The notes beneath the pieces are model-generated. The model did not search any database. It was not told where the DNA came from and was given only the letters and a program-made list of their open reading frames with translations. A DNA stretch of 64,000 nucleotides from Microbacterium sp. SCN 70-27 (GTDB lineage: Bacteria > Actinomycetota > Actinomycetes > Actinomycetales > Microbacteriaceae), in NCBI GenBank assembly GCA_001724425.1, contig MEEK01000012.1:1-64000 (forward strand), read 5' to 3'. The position numbers and the translations under genes were made by a program. This document shows positions 1-9,101 of the stretch, in pieces. How positions within the stretch are numbered: the first letter of the stretch is position 1; each line of letters opens with the position of its first letter.

Positions 1-1
1 G

Positions 2-772
2 GACTACATCTTCTCGATGATCAAGAACTACCGCGGCCGCGGCGCGCGGTTCGTGCTGCCCGACCGCAGCCAGGTCACGATGACGGTGCCGTTCATGCGT
101 GCGTACACCGAGCTGCTCGTGAAGACGTGCCACAAGCGCGGCGCCTTCGCGATCGGCGGCATGAGCGCCTTCATCCCCAATCGGCGCGACCCCGAGGTCA
201 CGGCGCAGGCGTTCGAGAAGGTCGCGGCCGACAAGAAGCGTGAGGCCGGCGACGGCTTCGACGGGACGTGGGTGGCGCACCCCGACCTCATCCCGGTGGC
301 GCAGGCCGAGTTCGACGCGGTGCTCGGCGACAAGCCGAACCAGGTCGACCGGCAGCGCCCCGAGGTGAACGTCAAGGCATCCCAGCTCATCGACGTGCAC
401 ATCGGACTGCCGATCTCGGCGGCCGGGGTCCACGCCAACGTGTCGGTCGCGATCCGCTACATCGAGGCGTGGCTGCGGGGCCTCGGCGCCGTCGCCATCG
501 ACAACCTCATGGAGGATGCCGCGACGGCGGAGATCTCGCGCTCGCAGGTGTGGCAGTGGATCCACCAGGACCGCTCGACCGCCGACGGCGACCGGATCAC
601 GCGGGAGTACATCGAGGGGCTCATCACCCAGACGCTCGGCGAAGTGGAGCGGCGCGAGGGAGACCGCTTCGACGACGCCGCGCAGATCTTCCGCGATGTG
701 GCGCTCGGCGAGGACTTCCCGACGTTCCTGACGCTCGGGGCGTACGCCGACTACCTGACCGACGAGGACTGA
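2..772 (+). CDS. aceB: Malate synthase A, C-terminal part (5' end outside window)
   Basis: The frame is open at the window edge: bases 2-16 already encode D-Y-I-F-S just before the first internal Met, so about 256 C-terminal residues are visible and the N-terminal half lies upstream. Malate synthase condenses glyoxylate with acetyl-CoA to malate in the glyoxylate shunt. The segment has the malate synthase A signature region IGGMSAFIPNRRDPEV followed by GTWVAHPDLIPVA, and the helical C-terminal domain with SRSQVWQWIHQ. The next gene has its own promoter box, so this is probably the last gene of its unit. The neighbour upstream cannot be seen. The family call is secure; A form rather than G form is based on the short C-terminal region and motif spacing. 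Confidence 0.93.
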   Translation, partial: DYIFSMIKNYRGRGARFVLPDRSQVTMTVPFMRAYTELLVKTCHKRGAFAIGGMSAFIPNRRDPEVTAQAFEKVAADKKREAGDGFDGTWVAHPDLIPVAQAEFDAVLGDKPNQVDRQRPEVNVKASQLIDVHIGLPISAAGVHANVSVAIRYIEAWLRGLGAVAIDNLMEDAATAEISRSQVWQWIHQDRSTADGDRITREYIEGLITQTLGEVERREGDRFDDAAQIFRDVALGEDFPTFLTLGAYADYLTDED

Positions 773-827
773 GCCTCCCCGCGAACGCGGTGTGGGTGCG
801 GATGCCTGGCATACCGCCCGCGACTCG

Positions 828-833
828 TAGACT
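828..833 (+). promoter_or_regulatory. -10 box of the phosphoesterase gene
   Basis: TAGACT, then a 6-nt spacer to the GTG at 840. Transcription would start at or next to the start codon, giving a leaderless mRNA. Confidence 0.6.
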
Positions 834-839
834 GCCAGG

Positions 840-2543
840 GTGGAGAGCGACGCCGAGGGCACCAGCCGGCGGGAGTTCCTGCGGCGCACCGGCATCGGGC
901 TCGCCGGCCTCGCTGTCGCGGGCGGGGCGATCGGCGCCGGCTTCGGCATCTCGGCCGCCCAGCGCCAGGCCATCCCCGACGACGGGTTCCCGCCCCTCCC
1001 CGAGCGTCCCGAGCCCGGGTTCGACCACGTCGTCGTGCTGATGTTCGAGAACCGCAGCTTCGACAACGTGCTCGGGCACCTGTACTCGGCGCAGGAGAAG
1101 TCGCGCCGGCAGTTCGACGGCATCGCGCAGGGCGCCTACGCCAACACGGCGCCCGACGGCACCCGTATCGAGGCGCACGTCTACGACGGCCCGCCGGACA
1201 CGATCATGCAGCAGCCGCACCCGGACCCGGGCGAGACCTACCCGCACGTGAACACGCAGCTGTTCGACGTCGAGCGTCCGCCGTTCAACGCGCCGATCAG
1301 TGCCGTCGATCCGCGCAACGAGGGCTTCGTCCGCGACTACATCGCGAACTTCCGGCGCTCCCTCGACCGTGAGCCGACCGCCGACGAGTATCGCGTCGTG
1401 ATGGGCGGATTCTCGCCCGCGATGATGCCCGTCCTCTCGACACTCGCCCGCGAGTTCGCGGTGTACGACCGCTGGTTCTCCGCCGTGCCGTCCCAGACGT
1501 ACTGCAATCGGTCGTTCTTCCACGCGTCGACGTCGCACGGCTTCGTCGTCAACCACGACGGGCATTCCTACCGGAAGTGGCTGGACGCCCCGGCATCCCC
1601 CACGATCTTCGATCGCCTCGAGGAGGCCGGGCTGACGTGGCGCGTCTACTATGACCCGACCCAGCTCGTGTCGCTGACGGGCCTCATCCACGCACCGTCG
1701 CTCGAGAAGTACTGGAAGACGAACTTCCGCGACATGACGCAGTTCTACGCGGATGCCGAGGCGGGCAACCTGCCCGACTACGCGTTCATCGAGCCGCGGA
1801 TGGTCTTCAACCACAACGACATGCATCCACCCTGGGGAGAGCTGCGCGACGGCACGCTCACGCTCAGCGACGGGACGACGATCGAGGTGGACAGCAGCGC
1901 GATCTCGGACGTCCGGGCGGGCGACCAGCTGCTGCAGGACGTCTACGACGCGATCCGCACGAGCACCGCGCCACGCGGCTCGAATGCGCTGAACACGGCA
2001 CTCGTCGTCACATTCGACGAGCACGGAGGCACGTTCGATCACGTCCCGCCGCCCGCCGCCAAGCCCCCGGACGATTCGGGAGCGGGCGAGATGGGCTTCA
2101 CGTTCGACCGGCTCGGCGTGCGTGTGCCGGCCGTCGTCGTGAGCGCGTACACGCAGGCGGGGACGGTCATCCACGACGAGATGCACCACGCGTCGGTGAT
2201 CGCGACGCTGTGCGCACAGCACGGTCTCGCCCCGCTCACGGCCCGCGACGCGGGCGCGACCCCGATCCACAACGCCCTGACCTCGGACACGCCGCGGCAA
2301 CCCTCGACGTGGCCGACGCCGCAAGCGCTGTGGCTGCCGCCGAACCCCGAGGCCGTCGCCGAGGACACCGCCGACACCCATCGCGCCCGCCCGCTGACAT
2401 CTCCCGCGCGCGGGCTCCTCGGCATGCTGCTGGAGCGGCAGGCGCCCGGCTCACATCTCCCCGAGACCTACGGCGAGGCGTACGACGCGCTGATGGCGCA
2501 CGGCCAGGGCCTCTTCGGCACGACCGACGCCGCGGCGGGGTGA
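840..2543 (+). CDS. Tat-exported phosphoesterase (phospholipase C / acid phosphatase family)
   Basis: 567 residues from a GTG start fixed by the TAGACT box six bases upstream. The N-terminus carries a twin-arginine signal (SRREFLRRTGIGLAG, about residues 9-23) followed by a hydrophobic A/G-rich stretch, so export in folded form is predicted. The mature part opens with FDHVVVLMFENRSFDNVLGHL split around residue 65; this metal-binding E-N-R-S-F-D motif and the later TFDEHGGTFDHV are hallmarks of the phosphoesterase family PF04185, which includes phospholipases C and AcpA acid phosphatases. Substrate cannot be decided from sequence: phospholipid or a soluble phosphate ester. It stands alone, converging on the response regulator gene with a 44-bp spacer. 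Confidence 0.88.
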   Translation: MESDAEGTSRREFLRRTGIGLAGLAVAGGAIGAGFGISAAQRQAIPDDGFPPLPERPEPGFDHVVVLMFENRSFDNVLGHLYSAQEKSRRQFDGIAQGAYANTAPDGTRIEAHVYDGPPDTIMQQPHPDPGETYPHVNTQLFDVERPPFNAPISAVDPRNEGFVRDYIANFRRSLDREPTADEYRVVMGGFSPAMMPVLSTLAREFAVYDRWFSAVPSQTYCNRSFFHASTSHGFVVNHDGHSYRKWLDAPASPTIFDRLEEAGLTWRVYYDPTQLVSLTGLIHAPSLEKYWKTNFRDMTQFYADAEAGNLPDYAFIEPRMVFNHNDMHPPWGELRDGTLTLSDGTTIEVDSSAISDVRAGDQLLQDVYDAIRTSTAPRGSNALNTALVVTFDEHGGTFDHVPPPAAKPPDDSGAGEMGFTFDRLGVRVPAVVVSAYTQAGTVIHDEMHHASVIATLCAQHGLAPLTARDAGATPIHNALTSDTPRQPSTWPTPQALWLPPNPEAVAEDTADTHRARPLTSPARGLLGMLLERQAPGSHLPETYGEAYDALMAHGQGLFGTTDAAAG

Positions 2544-2587
2544 CCCTGGCGGCGCCCTGACCGGCGCGGTGCTCACCCGCGGCGCGC

Positions 2588-3217
2588 TCAGTCGAACAGT
2601 CCGTGCTCCATCGCGAGCGTGACCGCACGGGTGCGGTCGCCGACGCCGAGCTTGTCGAAGACGTTGAGCAGGTGCGTCTTGACGGTGGACTCCCCGATGC
2701 CGAGCTCGGTCGCGATCTGCTTGTTCGAGCCGCCGAGCGCCACCCGCCGGAGGACATCCAGCTCACGCGCCGTGAGAGAGGGCCGCTCCTCTCCCCGCAT
2801 CCGATCGACGAGCCGGATCGCGACCTGTGGCGACAGCGCGGTCTGCCCGCTGGCGACGGACCGGATGCCCGCCGCGATCTCCTCGGCGGGCGCCGCCTTG
2901 AGCAGATAGCCGGATGCCCCGGCCTCGATCGCGGCGAGGATGCGGTCATCGGACTCGTAGGTCGTGAGGATCAGCACCCGCGGCACGGCCTGCGCCCCGC
3001 GCGCCGCGACGATCGCCGCCGTCGCGGCGACACCGTCGAGGCGCGGCATCTGCAGATCGAGCAGCACCACATCGGGGTGGACCTCCGCCGCCACGCGCAC
3101 GGCGGCCTCGCCGTCGGCGACGTCTCCGACGACGGCGAAGTCGGGCTCGTCGGAGAGCAACCCCACGAGCCCCGCACGGACGAGGGGGTGGTCGTCCGCG
3201 ATCAGGAGGCGGATCAT
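2588..3217 (-). CDS. NarL/FixJ-type response regulator
   Basis: 209 residues. A receiver domain (1-120) has the acidic pair D8-D9, phospho-acceptor D54 in LLDLQMPRLDG and the conserved K near 107. A C-terminal LuxR-type helix-turn-helix (about 145-209) reads LTARELDVLRRVALG and GESTVKTHLLNV. The ATG at 3217 overlaps the stop of the histidine kinase gene (ATGA), so the two are translationally coupled. A longer upstream reading in the same frame lies inside the kinase gene and is a shadow. The likely target is the promoter of the ABC exporter upstream in the same operon, where a 24-bp-spaced direct repeat occurs (6209-6247). Confidence 0.93.
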   Translation of the reverse strand: MIRLLIADDHPLVRAGLVGLLSDEPDFAVVGDVADGEAAVRVAAEVHPDVVLLDLQMPRLDGVAATAAIVAARGAQAVPRVLILTTYESDDRILAAIEAGASGYLLKAAPAEEIAAGIRSVASGQTALSPQVAIRLVDRMRGEERPSLTARELDVLRRVALGGSNKQIATELGIGESTVKTHLLNVFDKLGVGDRTRAVTLAMEHGLFD

Positions 3218-4437
3218 CGCGCCACCCTCACTGACGTGGCATTCAGCTGACCGGCAGCGCTCGGCGGGGTCGACGAGGGCGTGGCCGCCGGGATCCGGAT
3301 CCGCACGCGCGTACCGCCGTCGTCGGAGTGGAGATCGAGATGGCCGCCCCCGAGTGCGACGCGGTCGATCATCCCGTCGATCCCGTAGCCGTCGCGCGGG
3401 GCATCCGCATCGAATCCGCGCCCGTCGTCGCACACCTCGAGCATGAGCGCCTCCTCCGTCGCCTGCACGCTCACGTCGACGTGCGACGCGTGCGCGTGCC
3501 GCTGGACGTTCGACAACGACTCTTGCAGGCAGCGCAGCAGCACGACCTGCGCCTCGCGCCCCGTGGCGGAGTCGAGGTCGCCGAGCGTGAGGCGGATCTC
3601 GGCGCCGTTCTCCCGGCGGAACCGCTCGACGAGCCGCTCGATGGCCCGACCCGCTGCATCGTCGGCGGGAACCGCAGCCGTGCGGGCAACCAGCGCCCGC
3701 GACTCGTCGAGCGCCTCCCGTGCGACGCTCTCGACGGTCCGAAGCGATGCCTGCGCGCCGTCCGCATCCCCCACGGCGGACTGGCGGAGCGCGCGCTCCG
3801 CGAGCAGCACGAGCCCCGCGAGCGACTGCGTGACCGTGTCGTGCAGGTCGCGGGCGAGACGCTCCCGCTCCTCCGCCGCGCCGCGATCGCGGTGCAGCAG
3901 TTCGAGCTGCGACTGGGCCGCCGTGAGCTCGGTGAGCAGCCGCGCGCGCTCCTTCCCGTACTCCACGATGCTCGAGATCCAGAGCCCGAACCAGATCGAG
4001 AACACGACAGAGAGCACCGCCGTGATCACCGCCGACACGACCGACTCCGCGGAGAAGCCGCCCCCCGCCGCCATCCCGACGAACACGGCAGCGGCGATCA
4101 CCACCGACCCCAGCACTCCCCCGCGCCCGGTGTCGCCGACCATCCAGATCAGGGGGTAGGCGATCGTCTGCAGCATCGCGAGCGCAGGCGCGGCCCACGT
4201 GGCGAGCACCATCGCGATGGCGACGACGGCGATGAAGCCGGCGAAGGCCGCGCCGCGGATCGGTACGACGAGCGCCGCGCGCCCGACGAACACATACGCG
4301 GCGGCGAGGATCGCGAGCGAGAGGAGCCCGCCGACGAAGCGCGCGGGCGCGATCTCGGGAAGCGACAGCAACAGCACCGCAACGCTCGCGCACGCCGCGA
4401 CGGCGAACGACAGATCGATCAGTCGACGCGGGACCAT
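3214..4437 (-). CDS. Sensor histidine kinase, HisKA_3 / DesK-like type
   Basis: 407 residues. The first 150 residues form about five hydrophobic segments with almost no extracellular loops, so an intramembrane stimulus is likely. A coiled-coil-like stretch (160-190) precedes the HisKA_3 dimerisation helix, with the phosphorylated His at about residue 199 in LARDLHDTVTQSLAG. The HATPase domain follows, with DDGRGFDAD and GYGIDGM near 330-355. It follows the ABC permease by 24 bp on the same strand and overlaps the regulator by four bases. Kinases of this type next to ABC-2 exporters often sense membrane state or antibiotics acting at the membrane; the ligand is unknown here. Confidence 0.92.
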   Translation of the reverse strand: MVPRRLIDLSFAVAACASVAVLLLSLPEIAPARFVGGLLSLAILAAAYVFVGRAALVVPIRGAAFAGFIAVVAIAMVLATWAAPALAMLQTIAYPLIWMVGDTGRGGVLGSVVIAAAVFVGMAAGGGFSAESVVSAVITAVLSVVFSIWFGLWISSIVEYGKERARLLTELTAAQSQLELLHRDRGAAEERERLARDLHDTVTQSLAGLVLLAERALRQSAVGDADGAQASLRTVESVAREALDESRALVARTAAVPADDAAGRAIERLVERFRRENGAEIRLTLGDLDSATGREAQVVLLRCLQESLSNVQRHAHASHVDVSVQATEEALMLEVCDDGRGFDADAPRDGYGIDGMIDRVALGGGHLDLHSDDGGTRVRIRIPAATPSSTPPSAAGQLNATSVRVAR

Positions 4438-4461
4438 GCCCCTATCCTCGCCCTCCGCGCG

Positions 4462-5295
4462 TCACGCCGCGCGCCGGTTCCAGCGGAACGTCAGCCGCGT
4501 GATGACGAGCCCCACGACGAGCCAGGCCACGAGGGCGATCGCGACGCCGCCGAGGTTCCACTCGCCGCCGGTCTCGAGCGCGCGGAAGTCGTCGGGAAGG
4601 AACACGGAGCGCATCCCCTGCGCCATCCACTTCAGAGGGAAGGCCGACGCGACGCTCTGCAGCCACTCCGGAATGAGCGTGAACGCGATGTACACGCCCG
4701 AGATGAACTGCAGCACGAGCACGATCGGCAGCACGACCGCCGTCGCGCTCTTGCCCGAGCGCGGCACCGCCGACAGCGCGATGCCGAGGAGCGCACACGT
4801 CGCGAGCCCCAGGAGGAACACCCACGCGAACGTCAGCCACTTCTCCGGCTCCGACGGAAGAGTCGCACCGAGCAGTACCCCCGTCACCAGCACCGCCGCG
4901 GCCTGCAGCAGGGCCGTCACGAGCACCTGGCCGAACTTGCCGATGAAATAGCTGATGGCGGGCAGCGGCGTCCCGCCGAGGCGCTTGAGCGTGCCGTCGA
5001 AACGCTCGACGGCGATGTCGCTCGCGAGGTTCTGCGTGCCCGAGAGCAGCAGCCCGGCGGCGAGCATCCCCGGCAGGTAGTACTGCACGGCGGTCGTGTC
5101 TGGAACGCCGGGCCCGAACTGCGTCATCCCGGAGAAGATCGTGCTGAACAGCGCCAGCATGAACACGGGGAACAGGAACGTGAAGAACACCTGATCCGGC
5201 GAGCGGAAATAGGTGCGGATCTCGTAGCGCGCACGATGGATGCCGAGGGCGAGGGCGCTCGGCTGACGGGTGGGTGTAGCGGTGACGTCGGTCAT
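4462..5295 (-). CDS. ABC-2 type exporter permease
   Basis: 277 residues with about six membrane segments. The N-terminal [20 protein letters not shown] is typical of ABC-2 permeases, with the amphipathic region before the first membrane span. A long extracellular loop (about 55-85) precedes [18 protein letters not shown], and the coupling stretch [17 protein letters not shown] is a family hallmark. It starts 14 bp after the stop of the cognate ATPase. ABC-2 permeases pair with DrrA-like ATPases to export drugs, lipids or polymers; context with a two-component system favours a resistance or membrane-stress role, which is inference. Confidence 0.9.
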   Translation of the reverse strand: MTDVTATPTRQPSALALGIHRARYEIRTYFRSPDQVFFTFLFPVFMLALFSTIFSGMTQFGPGVPDTTAVQYYLPGMLAAGLLLSGTQNLASDIAVERFDGTLKRLGGTPLPAISYFIGKFGQVLVTALLQAAAVLVTGVLLGATLPSEPEKWLTFAWVFLLGLATCALLGIALSAVPRSGKSATAVVLPIVLVLQFISGVYIAFTLIPEWLQSVASAFPLKWMAQGMRSVFLPDDFRALETGGEWNLGGVAIALVAWLVVGLVITRLTFRWNRRAA

Positions 5296-5309
5296 GGGTG
5301 GCTCCGTGC

Positions 5310-6173
5310 TCAGGCGGTGGGAGTGTCGGCCGGCGCGGCGGCGACAAGATCGAGGTAGACGTCTTCGAGACTCGGGCGGACGATCTCGAGGTCCTCCGGC
5401 TCCCCGCCGAGGCGGTCGCCGAGCGATCGTGCGAACGCGAGCGGTGCGTCGGTGCGCTCTTCGCGGACCTCACCCGCCTCCCGCCAGCGCACGATCGGCG
5501 TGCGCATCCGGGCGTCGCCGATCCCGTCGACCGAGCCGATGGCGCGCATCCGCCCGGCGGCGATCACCCCGACCCGGTCGGCGAGGTTCGCCGCCTCGTC
5601 GAGGTAGTGGGTCGTGAGGACGATCGTCGTGCCGTCGGCCTTGAGCGCGCGGATGAGGTCCCAGAACTCGCGCCGTGCCTCGGGGTCGAAGCCCGTGGTC
5701 GGCTCGTCGAGGAACAGCACGTCCGGTCGCCCGACGACGCCGAGGGCGACGTCGACGCGCCGCTGCTGCCCGCCGGAAAGCCGGGAGATGCGGGTCTTCG
5801 CCTGAGCGGAGAGACCGACGGCCGCGATGACCTCATCGACGTTGCGCGGGTGCGGGTAGTACGCAGCGAACTGCGCGACCTGCTCACGGACCGTCGCGTT
5901 GCCCGCCTGGCCGGCCGTCTGCAGCACGACGCCGATGCGGGACTTCCAGGCCCGGTGCGCGGCCGCGGGATCGTCGCCCAGGACAGTGGCGACACCGCCG
6001 GATCGGTGACGGTAGCCCTCGAGGATCTCCACGGTCGTCGACTTGCCGGCGCCGTTCGGCCCGAGCAGGGCGAACGTCTCCCCCGCATCGATGTGGAAGG
6101 TCAGCCCGTCCACGACGTCACGGTCACCGTAGGTCTTGCGCAGGTCTTCGACGCGCACAGCGGGTTCGCTCAT
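5310..6173 (-). CDS. ABC-2 exporter ATP-binding protein
   Basis: 287 residues. A single nucleotide-binding domain with Walker [20 protein letters not shown] (about 38-56), Q-loop VLQTAGQ, signature [14 protein letters not shown], Walker [13 protein letters not shown] and H-loop LTTHYLDEA. The C-terminal 70 residues are the variable domain seen in DrrA-like ATPases. It is the first gene of a four-gene operon (ATPase, permease, kinase, regulator). The ATG at 6173 is preceded by CAGGCT six bases upstream, a weaker version of the window's -10 pattern. The frame continues upstream without a stop, but this start gives the normal family N-terminus. Confidence 0.93.
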   Translation of the reverse strand: MSEPAVRVEDLRKTYGDRDVVDGLTFHIDAGETFALLGPNGAGKSTTVEILEGYRHRSGGVATVLGDDPAAAHRAWKSRIGVVLQTAGQAGNATVREQVAQFAAYYPHPRNVDEVIAAVGLSAQAKTRISRLSGGQQRRVDVALGVVGRPDVLFLDEPTTGFDPEARREFWDLIRALKADGTTIVLTTHYLDEAANLADRVGVIAAGRMRAIGSVDGIGDARMRTPIVRWREAGEVREERTDAPLAFARSLGDRLGGEPEDLEIVRPSLEDVYLDLVAAAPADTPTA

Positions 6174-6208
6174 GCCTTCAGCCTGCCGCGCCGTGGCATC
6201 CGTCGGCA

Positions 6209-6247
6209 CCCGCATCCGGTGGACGCGGTCATCCCCCATTCGGTGGA
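6209..6247 (-). promoter_or_regulatory. Candidate response-regulator binding site (direct repeat)
   Basis: Two copies of a 15-mer, CCCGCATCCGGTGGA (6209-6223) and CCCCCATTCGGTGGA (6233-6247), agree at 13 of 15 positions and start 24 bp apart. They lie just upstream of where the -35 region of the ABC/two-component operon would be, a usual place for an activator. The assignment to the regulator at 2588-3217 is inference. Confidence 0.4.
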
Positions 6248-6260
6248 TGCCGCGCCGGAC

Positions 6261-6266
6261 TACGCT
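6261..6266 (+). promoter_or_regulatory. -10 box of the aminotransferase gene
   Basis: TACGCT with a 6-nt spacer to the GTG at 6273; predicted leaderless transcript, divergent from the ABC operon. Confidence 0.6.
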
Positions 6267-6272
6267 GGACGG

Positions 6273-7487
6273 GTGACCGAAACGCAGCGCGCCGACCGCG
6301 CCCCCGTCTCCCGCAAGCTCTCCGCCATCGCCGAGTCGGCGACCCTCAAGGTCGACGCCAAGGCCAAGGCGCTGAAGGCCGAGGGCAAGCCCGTCATCTC
6401 CTACGCCGCGGGCGAGCCCGACTTCGCGACGCCGCAGTTCATCGTGGATGCCGCGGCCCTCGCCCTGAAGGACCCGGCGAACTTCCGATACACCCCCGCC
6501 GCGGGCCTCCCGGTGCTGCGCGAGGCGATCGCGGCGAAGACCCTGCGCGACTCGGGCCTCGAGGTCGCGCCGTCGCAGATCCTCGTGACCAACGGCGGCA
6601 AGCAGGCCGTCTACCAGGCGTTCCAGGCCGTCGTGAACCCTGGCGACGAGGTGCTGCTGCCCGCGCCGTACTGGACGACGTACCCGGAGGCGATCGCCCT
6701 CGCCGACGGCATCCCCGTCGAGGTCTTCGCGGGCGCCGACCAGGACTACAAGGTGACCGTCGAGCAGCTCGAGGCGGCGCGCACGGAGCGGACCACCGTG
6801 CTCGTGTTCGTGTCGCCCTCGAACCCCACCGGCTCGGTCTACACGCCCGAGGAGACGACGGCGATCGGCGAATGGGCCCTCGAGCACGGCATCTGGGTCA
6901 TCAGCGACGAGATCTACCAGAACCTCGTCTACGACGGCGCGCGTGCCGTGTCGATCGTCGAGGCCGTGCCGGAGCTCGCCGGCCAGGCGATCCTCGTGAA
7001 CGGCGTCGCGAAGACGTACGCGATGACCGGATGGCGCGTGGGCTGGATGGTGGGGCCTGCGGATGCCATCAAGGTCGCCGCGAACCTGCAGTCGCACCTG
7101 TCCTCGAACGTCAACAACATCGCCCAGCGCGCCGCGGTCGCCGCTCTCACGGGCCCGCAGACGGAGGCCGAGGAGATGCGCCAGGCCTTCGACCGCCGCC
7201 GGAAGCTCATCGTCGCGGAGCTCGCGAAGATCCCCGGTGTGAACGTGCCGACCCCGCTCGGAGCGTTCTACGTGTATCCGGATGTCCGGGGTCTGCTCGG
7301 CCGCACGTGGGGCGGGACGACGGTTCAGACGTCGCTCGAGCTCGCCGACCTCATCCTCGATCAGGCCGAGGTGGCCGTGGTTCCGGGTGAGGCGTTCGGA
7401 CCGTCCGGCTACCTCCGCCTGTCGTACGCGCTCGGTGATGAGCAGCTGCTCGAGGGTGTGCAGCGCCTGCAGAAGCTCTTCGGCTGA
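6273..7487 (+). CDS. Class I pyridoxal-phosphate aminotransferase (aspartate aminotransferase type)
   Basis: 404 residues from a GTG start set by the TACGCT box. Fold-type I features: [15 protein letters not shown] near residue 45, [11 protein letters not shown], the aromatic [29 protein letters not shown] and the PLP-binding lysine in [16 protein letters not shown] (about residue 248). This pattern matches the Thermus-type aspartate aminotransferases (subgroup I-gamma/beta), which transfer the amino group between aspartate and 2-oxoglutarate. Some members also act on prephenate or aromatic substrates, so the exact substrate is not certain. A hairpin lies downstream where it converges on murB. 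Confidence 0.9.
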   Translation: MTETQRADRAPVSRKLSAIAESATLKVDAKAKALKAEGKPVISYAAGEPDFATPQFIVDAAALALKDPANFRYTPAAGLPVLREAIAAKTLRDSGLEVAPSQILVTNGGKQAVYQAFQAVVNPGDEVLLPAPYWTTYPEAIALADGIPVEVFAGADQDYKVTVEQLEAARTERTTVLVFVSPSNPTGSVYTPEETTAIGEWALEHGIWVISDEIYQNLVYDGARAVSIVEAVPELAGQAILVNGVAKTYAMTGWRVGWMVGPADAIKVAANLQSHLSSNVNNIAQRAAVAALTGPQTEAEEMRQAFDRRRKLIVAELAKIPGVNVPTPLGAFYVYPDVRGLLGRTWGGTTVQTSLELADLILDQAEVAVVPGEAFGPSGYLRLSYALGDEQLLEGVQRLQKLFG

Positions 7488-7494
7488 CGCGTTC

Positions 7495-7524
7495 GCGGGC
7501 CGCGGCTGACCGGTCGCGGCCCGC
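7495..7524. terminator. Hairpin between convergent genes
   Basis: A perfect 10-bp stem (7495-7504 with 7515-7524) around a 10-nt loop in the 53-bp spacer between the aminotransferase and murB. No T-tract follows, so it may be a weak bidirectional terminator. Confidence 0.55.
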
Positions 7525-7540
7525 GCGGCCGCGCCCAGAA

Positions 7541-8677
7541 CTACAGCTCGACGCCGACGAGGACGGGCTCGGGCTGCAGGATCAGGCCGAACTCCGCCTG
7601 CACCCGCTGCTGGATGTAGCGGGCGAGTTCGGCGACCTCGCCGGCTGTCGCGTGGCCGCGGTTGGTCAGGGCGAGGGCATGCTTGGTCGACAGCCCGGCG
7701 CGCGAGCGCGGCAGGTGGAAACCCTTGCCGAGCCCCGCATGCTCGATGAGCCACGCGGCGCTGACCTTGACGTCCGGCTGCACAGACACGGGCGGGGCGA
7801 CGACGCCGTCGTACGCCGCGAGCGGGATGATGCGCGTCTGGTCGATCACCGGCGCCATCGGCCAGCGCGGGCACTCGGCCGGCAGCGTCCGCGCGAAGGC
7901 CGCCGAGACGACCGCGTTCTGGAAGAACGAGCCCGCGCTGTAGGTGTCGGGGTCGGCGTCGTCGAGCACCATGCCCTTACGGGCGCGCGTCGCGAGGACG
8001 GTGCTGCGGATGTCGGCGAGAGTGGCCGCGGCACCGGCATCCATCCCGAGCGCCTGCCGCAGCTGCGTGCCGCGCACGGGGAACACGCCGTGGCCGACTT
8101 CTTCGAGCTCCAGGGTGAGGGAGAGGATGACGCCGGAGCGACGCGCGCCCTGGCCGTAGTGCTGCTTCAGCACCGACGTGCGGAAGCCGAGTTCGAGGTC
8201 GGCGGCGGGGACGGTCTCGATCTCGCCGGTGGCCTCATCGAGGAGTTCGACATCGACGAGCGTCTCGACGATCTCCTGCCCGTACGCGCCGACGTTCTGG
8301 ATCGGCGCCGCGCCGGCAGTGCCGGGGATGCCGCTCATCGCCTCGACGCCGGCGAGCCCCTGCTCGACCGTGTACGCGACGAGCGCGTCCCAGTCGTGCC
8401 CGGCTTCGACGCGCAGGCGACGCCGCCCGCCCTGCACACCGGGGAGCACCTCGATGCCGGTCGTGCGCACGAGGATCACGACGCCCTCGACGGGTTCGTC
8501 GCCGACGAGGAGGTTCGATCCCCCGCCGACGACCATCCAGGGTTCGCCCGCGGCCCAGGCATCCTGCAGCGCGTCGACGAGCTCGTCGCGCGTGCGCGCC
8601 TCGATCATGCGCTCGGGCGTGCCGCCCACCCGCAGGGTCGTGAGCTCGGCGAGCGGACGCGGGGCGATCTCCGTCAC
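7541..8677 (-). CDS. murB: UDP-N-acetylenolpyruvoylglucosamine reductase
   Basis: 378 residues. MurB reduces UDP-GlcNAc-enolpyruvate to UDP-N-acetylmuramate with NADPH in the cytoplasm, the second committed step of peptidoglycan synthesis. The FAD-binding domain shows LTTLRVGG, VVGGGSNLLVGD and the GIPGTAGAAPIQNVGAYGQE stretch. The C-terminal MurB domain has YSAGSFFQNAVVS with the catalytic serine, and LIEHAGLGKGFHLPRSRAG. The length is at the long end for actinobacteria. The ATG lies one base after the stop of the upstream MaoC-like gene, so it is the third gene of a hot-dog/hot-dog/murB operon, an order also seen in other actinobacteria. Confidence 0.96.
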   Translation of the reverse strand: MTEIAPRPLAELTTLRVGGTPERMIEARTRDELVDALQDAWAAGEPWMVVGGGSNLLVGDEPVEGVVILVRTTGIEVLPGVQGGRRRLRVEAGHDWDALVAYTVEQGLAGVEAMSGIPGTAGAAPIQNVGAYGQEIVETLVDVELLDEATGEIETVPAADLELGFRTSVLKQHYGQGARRSGVILSLTLELEEVGHGVFPVRGTQLRQALGMDAGAAATLADIRSTVLATRARKGMVLDDADPDTYSAGSFFQNAVVSAAFARTLPAECPRWPMAPVIDQTRIIPLAAYDGVVAPPVSVQPDVKVSAAWLIEHAGLGKGFHLPRSRAGLSTKHALALTNRGHATAGEVAELARYIQQRVQAEFGLILQPEPVLVGVEL

Positions 8678-8678
8678 G

Positions 8679-9101
8679 TCAGCCGCCGAGCCGCACGCGC
8701 ACCTGGGTCTTGCCGAGGACCGCGGTGTCGGCGAAGGTGACGGTGAGGTCGATGCGGGCGATGTCCTCGTCGAGCGCGCCGACCTTCGCGACGATGACGA
8801 GGTCGGCGCCGTCCTGCGCGTCGACGACGACGGGGCGCGTGAACCGGGCGCCGTACTCGACGATACGACCGGCGTCGCCGAGCCAGGGCATGATCGTCTC
8901 GACGGCGATCCCCATCGTCAGCATGCCGTGCGCGAGGACGCCCGGAAGGCCCACCTCCGCGGCGACGTCGTCGCGGTAGTGGATCGGGTTGAAGTCGCCC
9001 GAGGCGCCCGCGTAGCGCACGAGAGATTCGCGCGTGAGGTGCACGGTGCGCTCGGCGACGATGTCGCCGACGGTGAGAGTGGGGGCTGTCGAATCGGTCA
9101 T
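8679..9101 (-). CDS. MaoC-family dehydratase, HadB-like
   Basis: 140 residues with a single hot-dog fold. The hydratase-2 signature YAGASGDFNPIHYRDD (about residues 30-45) holds the catalytic Asp and His, followed by LPGVLAHGMLTMG. Such proteins hydrate or dehydrate 3-hydroxyacyl thioesters. It overlaps the next upstream gene (9098-9547) by four bases, and the two look like the two subunits of a HadA/HadB-type heterodimer: this one keeps the catalytic motif, the other supplies the substrate-binding half. Role in this organism (fatty-acid or other acyl-CoA/ACP metabolism) is not shown by the sequence. Confidence 0.88.
   Translation of the reverse strand: MTDSTAPTLTVGDIVAERTVHLTRESLVRYAGASGDFNPIHYRDDVAAEVGLPGVLAHGMLTMGIAVETIMPWLGDAGRIVEYGARFTRPVVVDAQDGADLVIVAKVGALDEDIARIDLTVTFADTAVLGKTQVRVRLGG

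Noticed and set aside
624..2381. 585-residue minus-strand frame opposite the phosphoesterase
   Set aside because: Arg/Gly/Val-rich composition typical of antisense shadow frames in high-G+C DNA; no motif and the opposite strand has a clear gene.
5310..7874. 854-residue minus-strand reading frame spanning the ATPase and the aminotransferase
   Set aside because: Only the last 287 residues are ATPase; the rest lies antisense to the aminotransferase and murB region, a GC-rich shadow frame.
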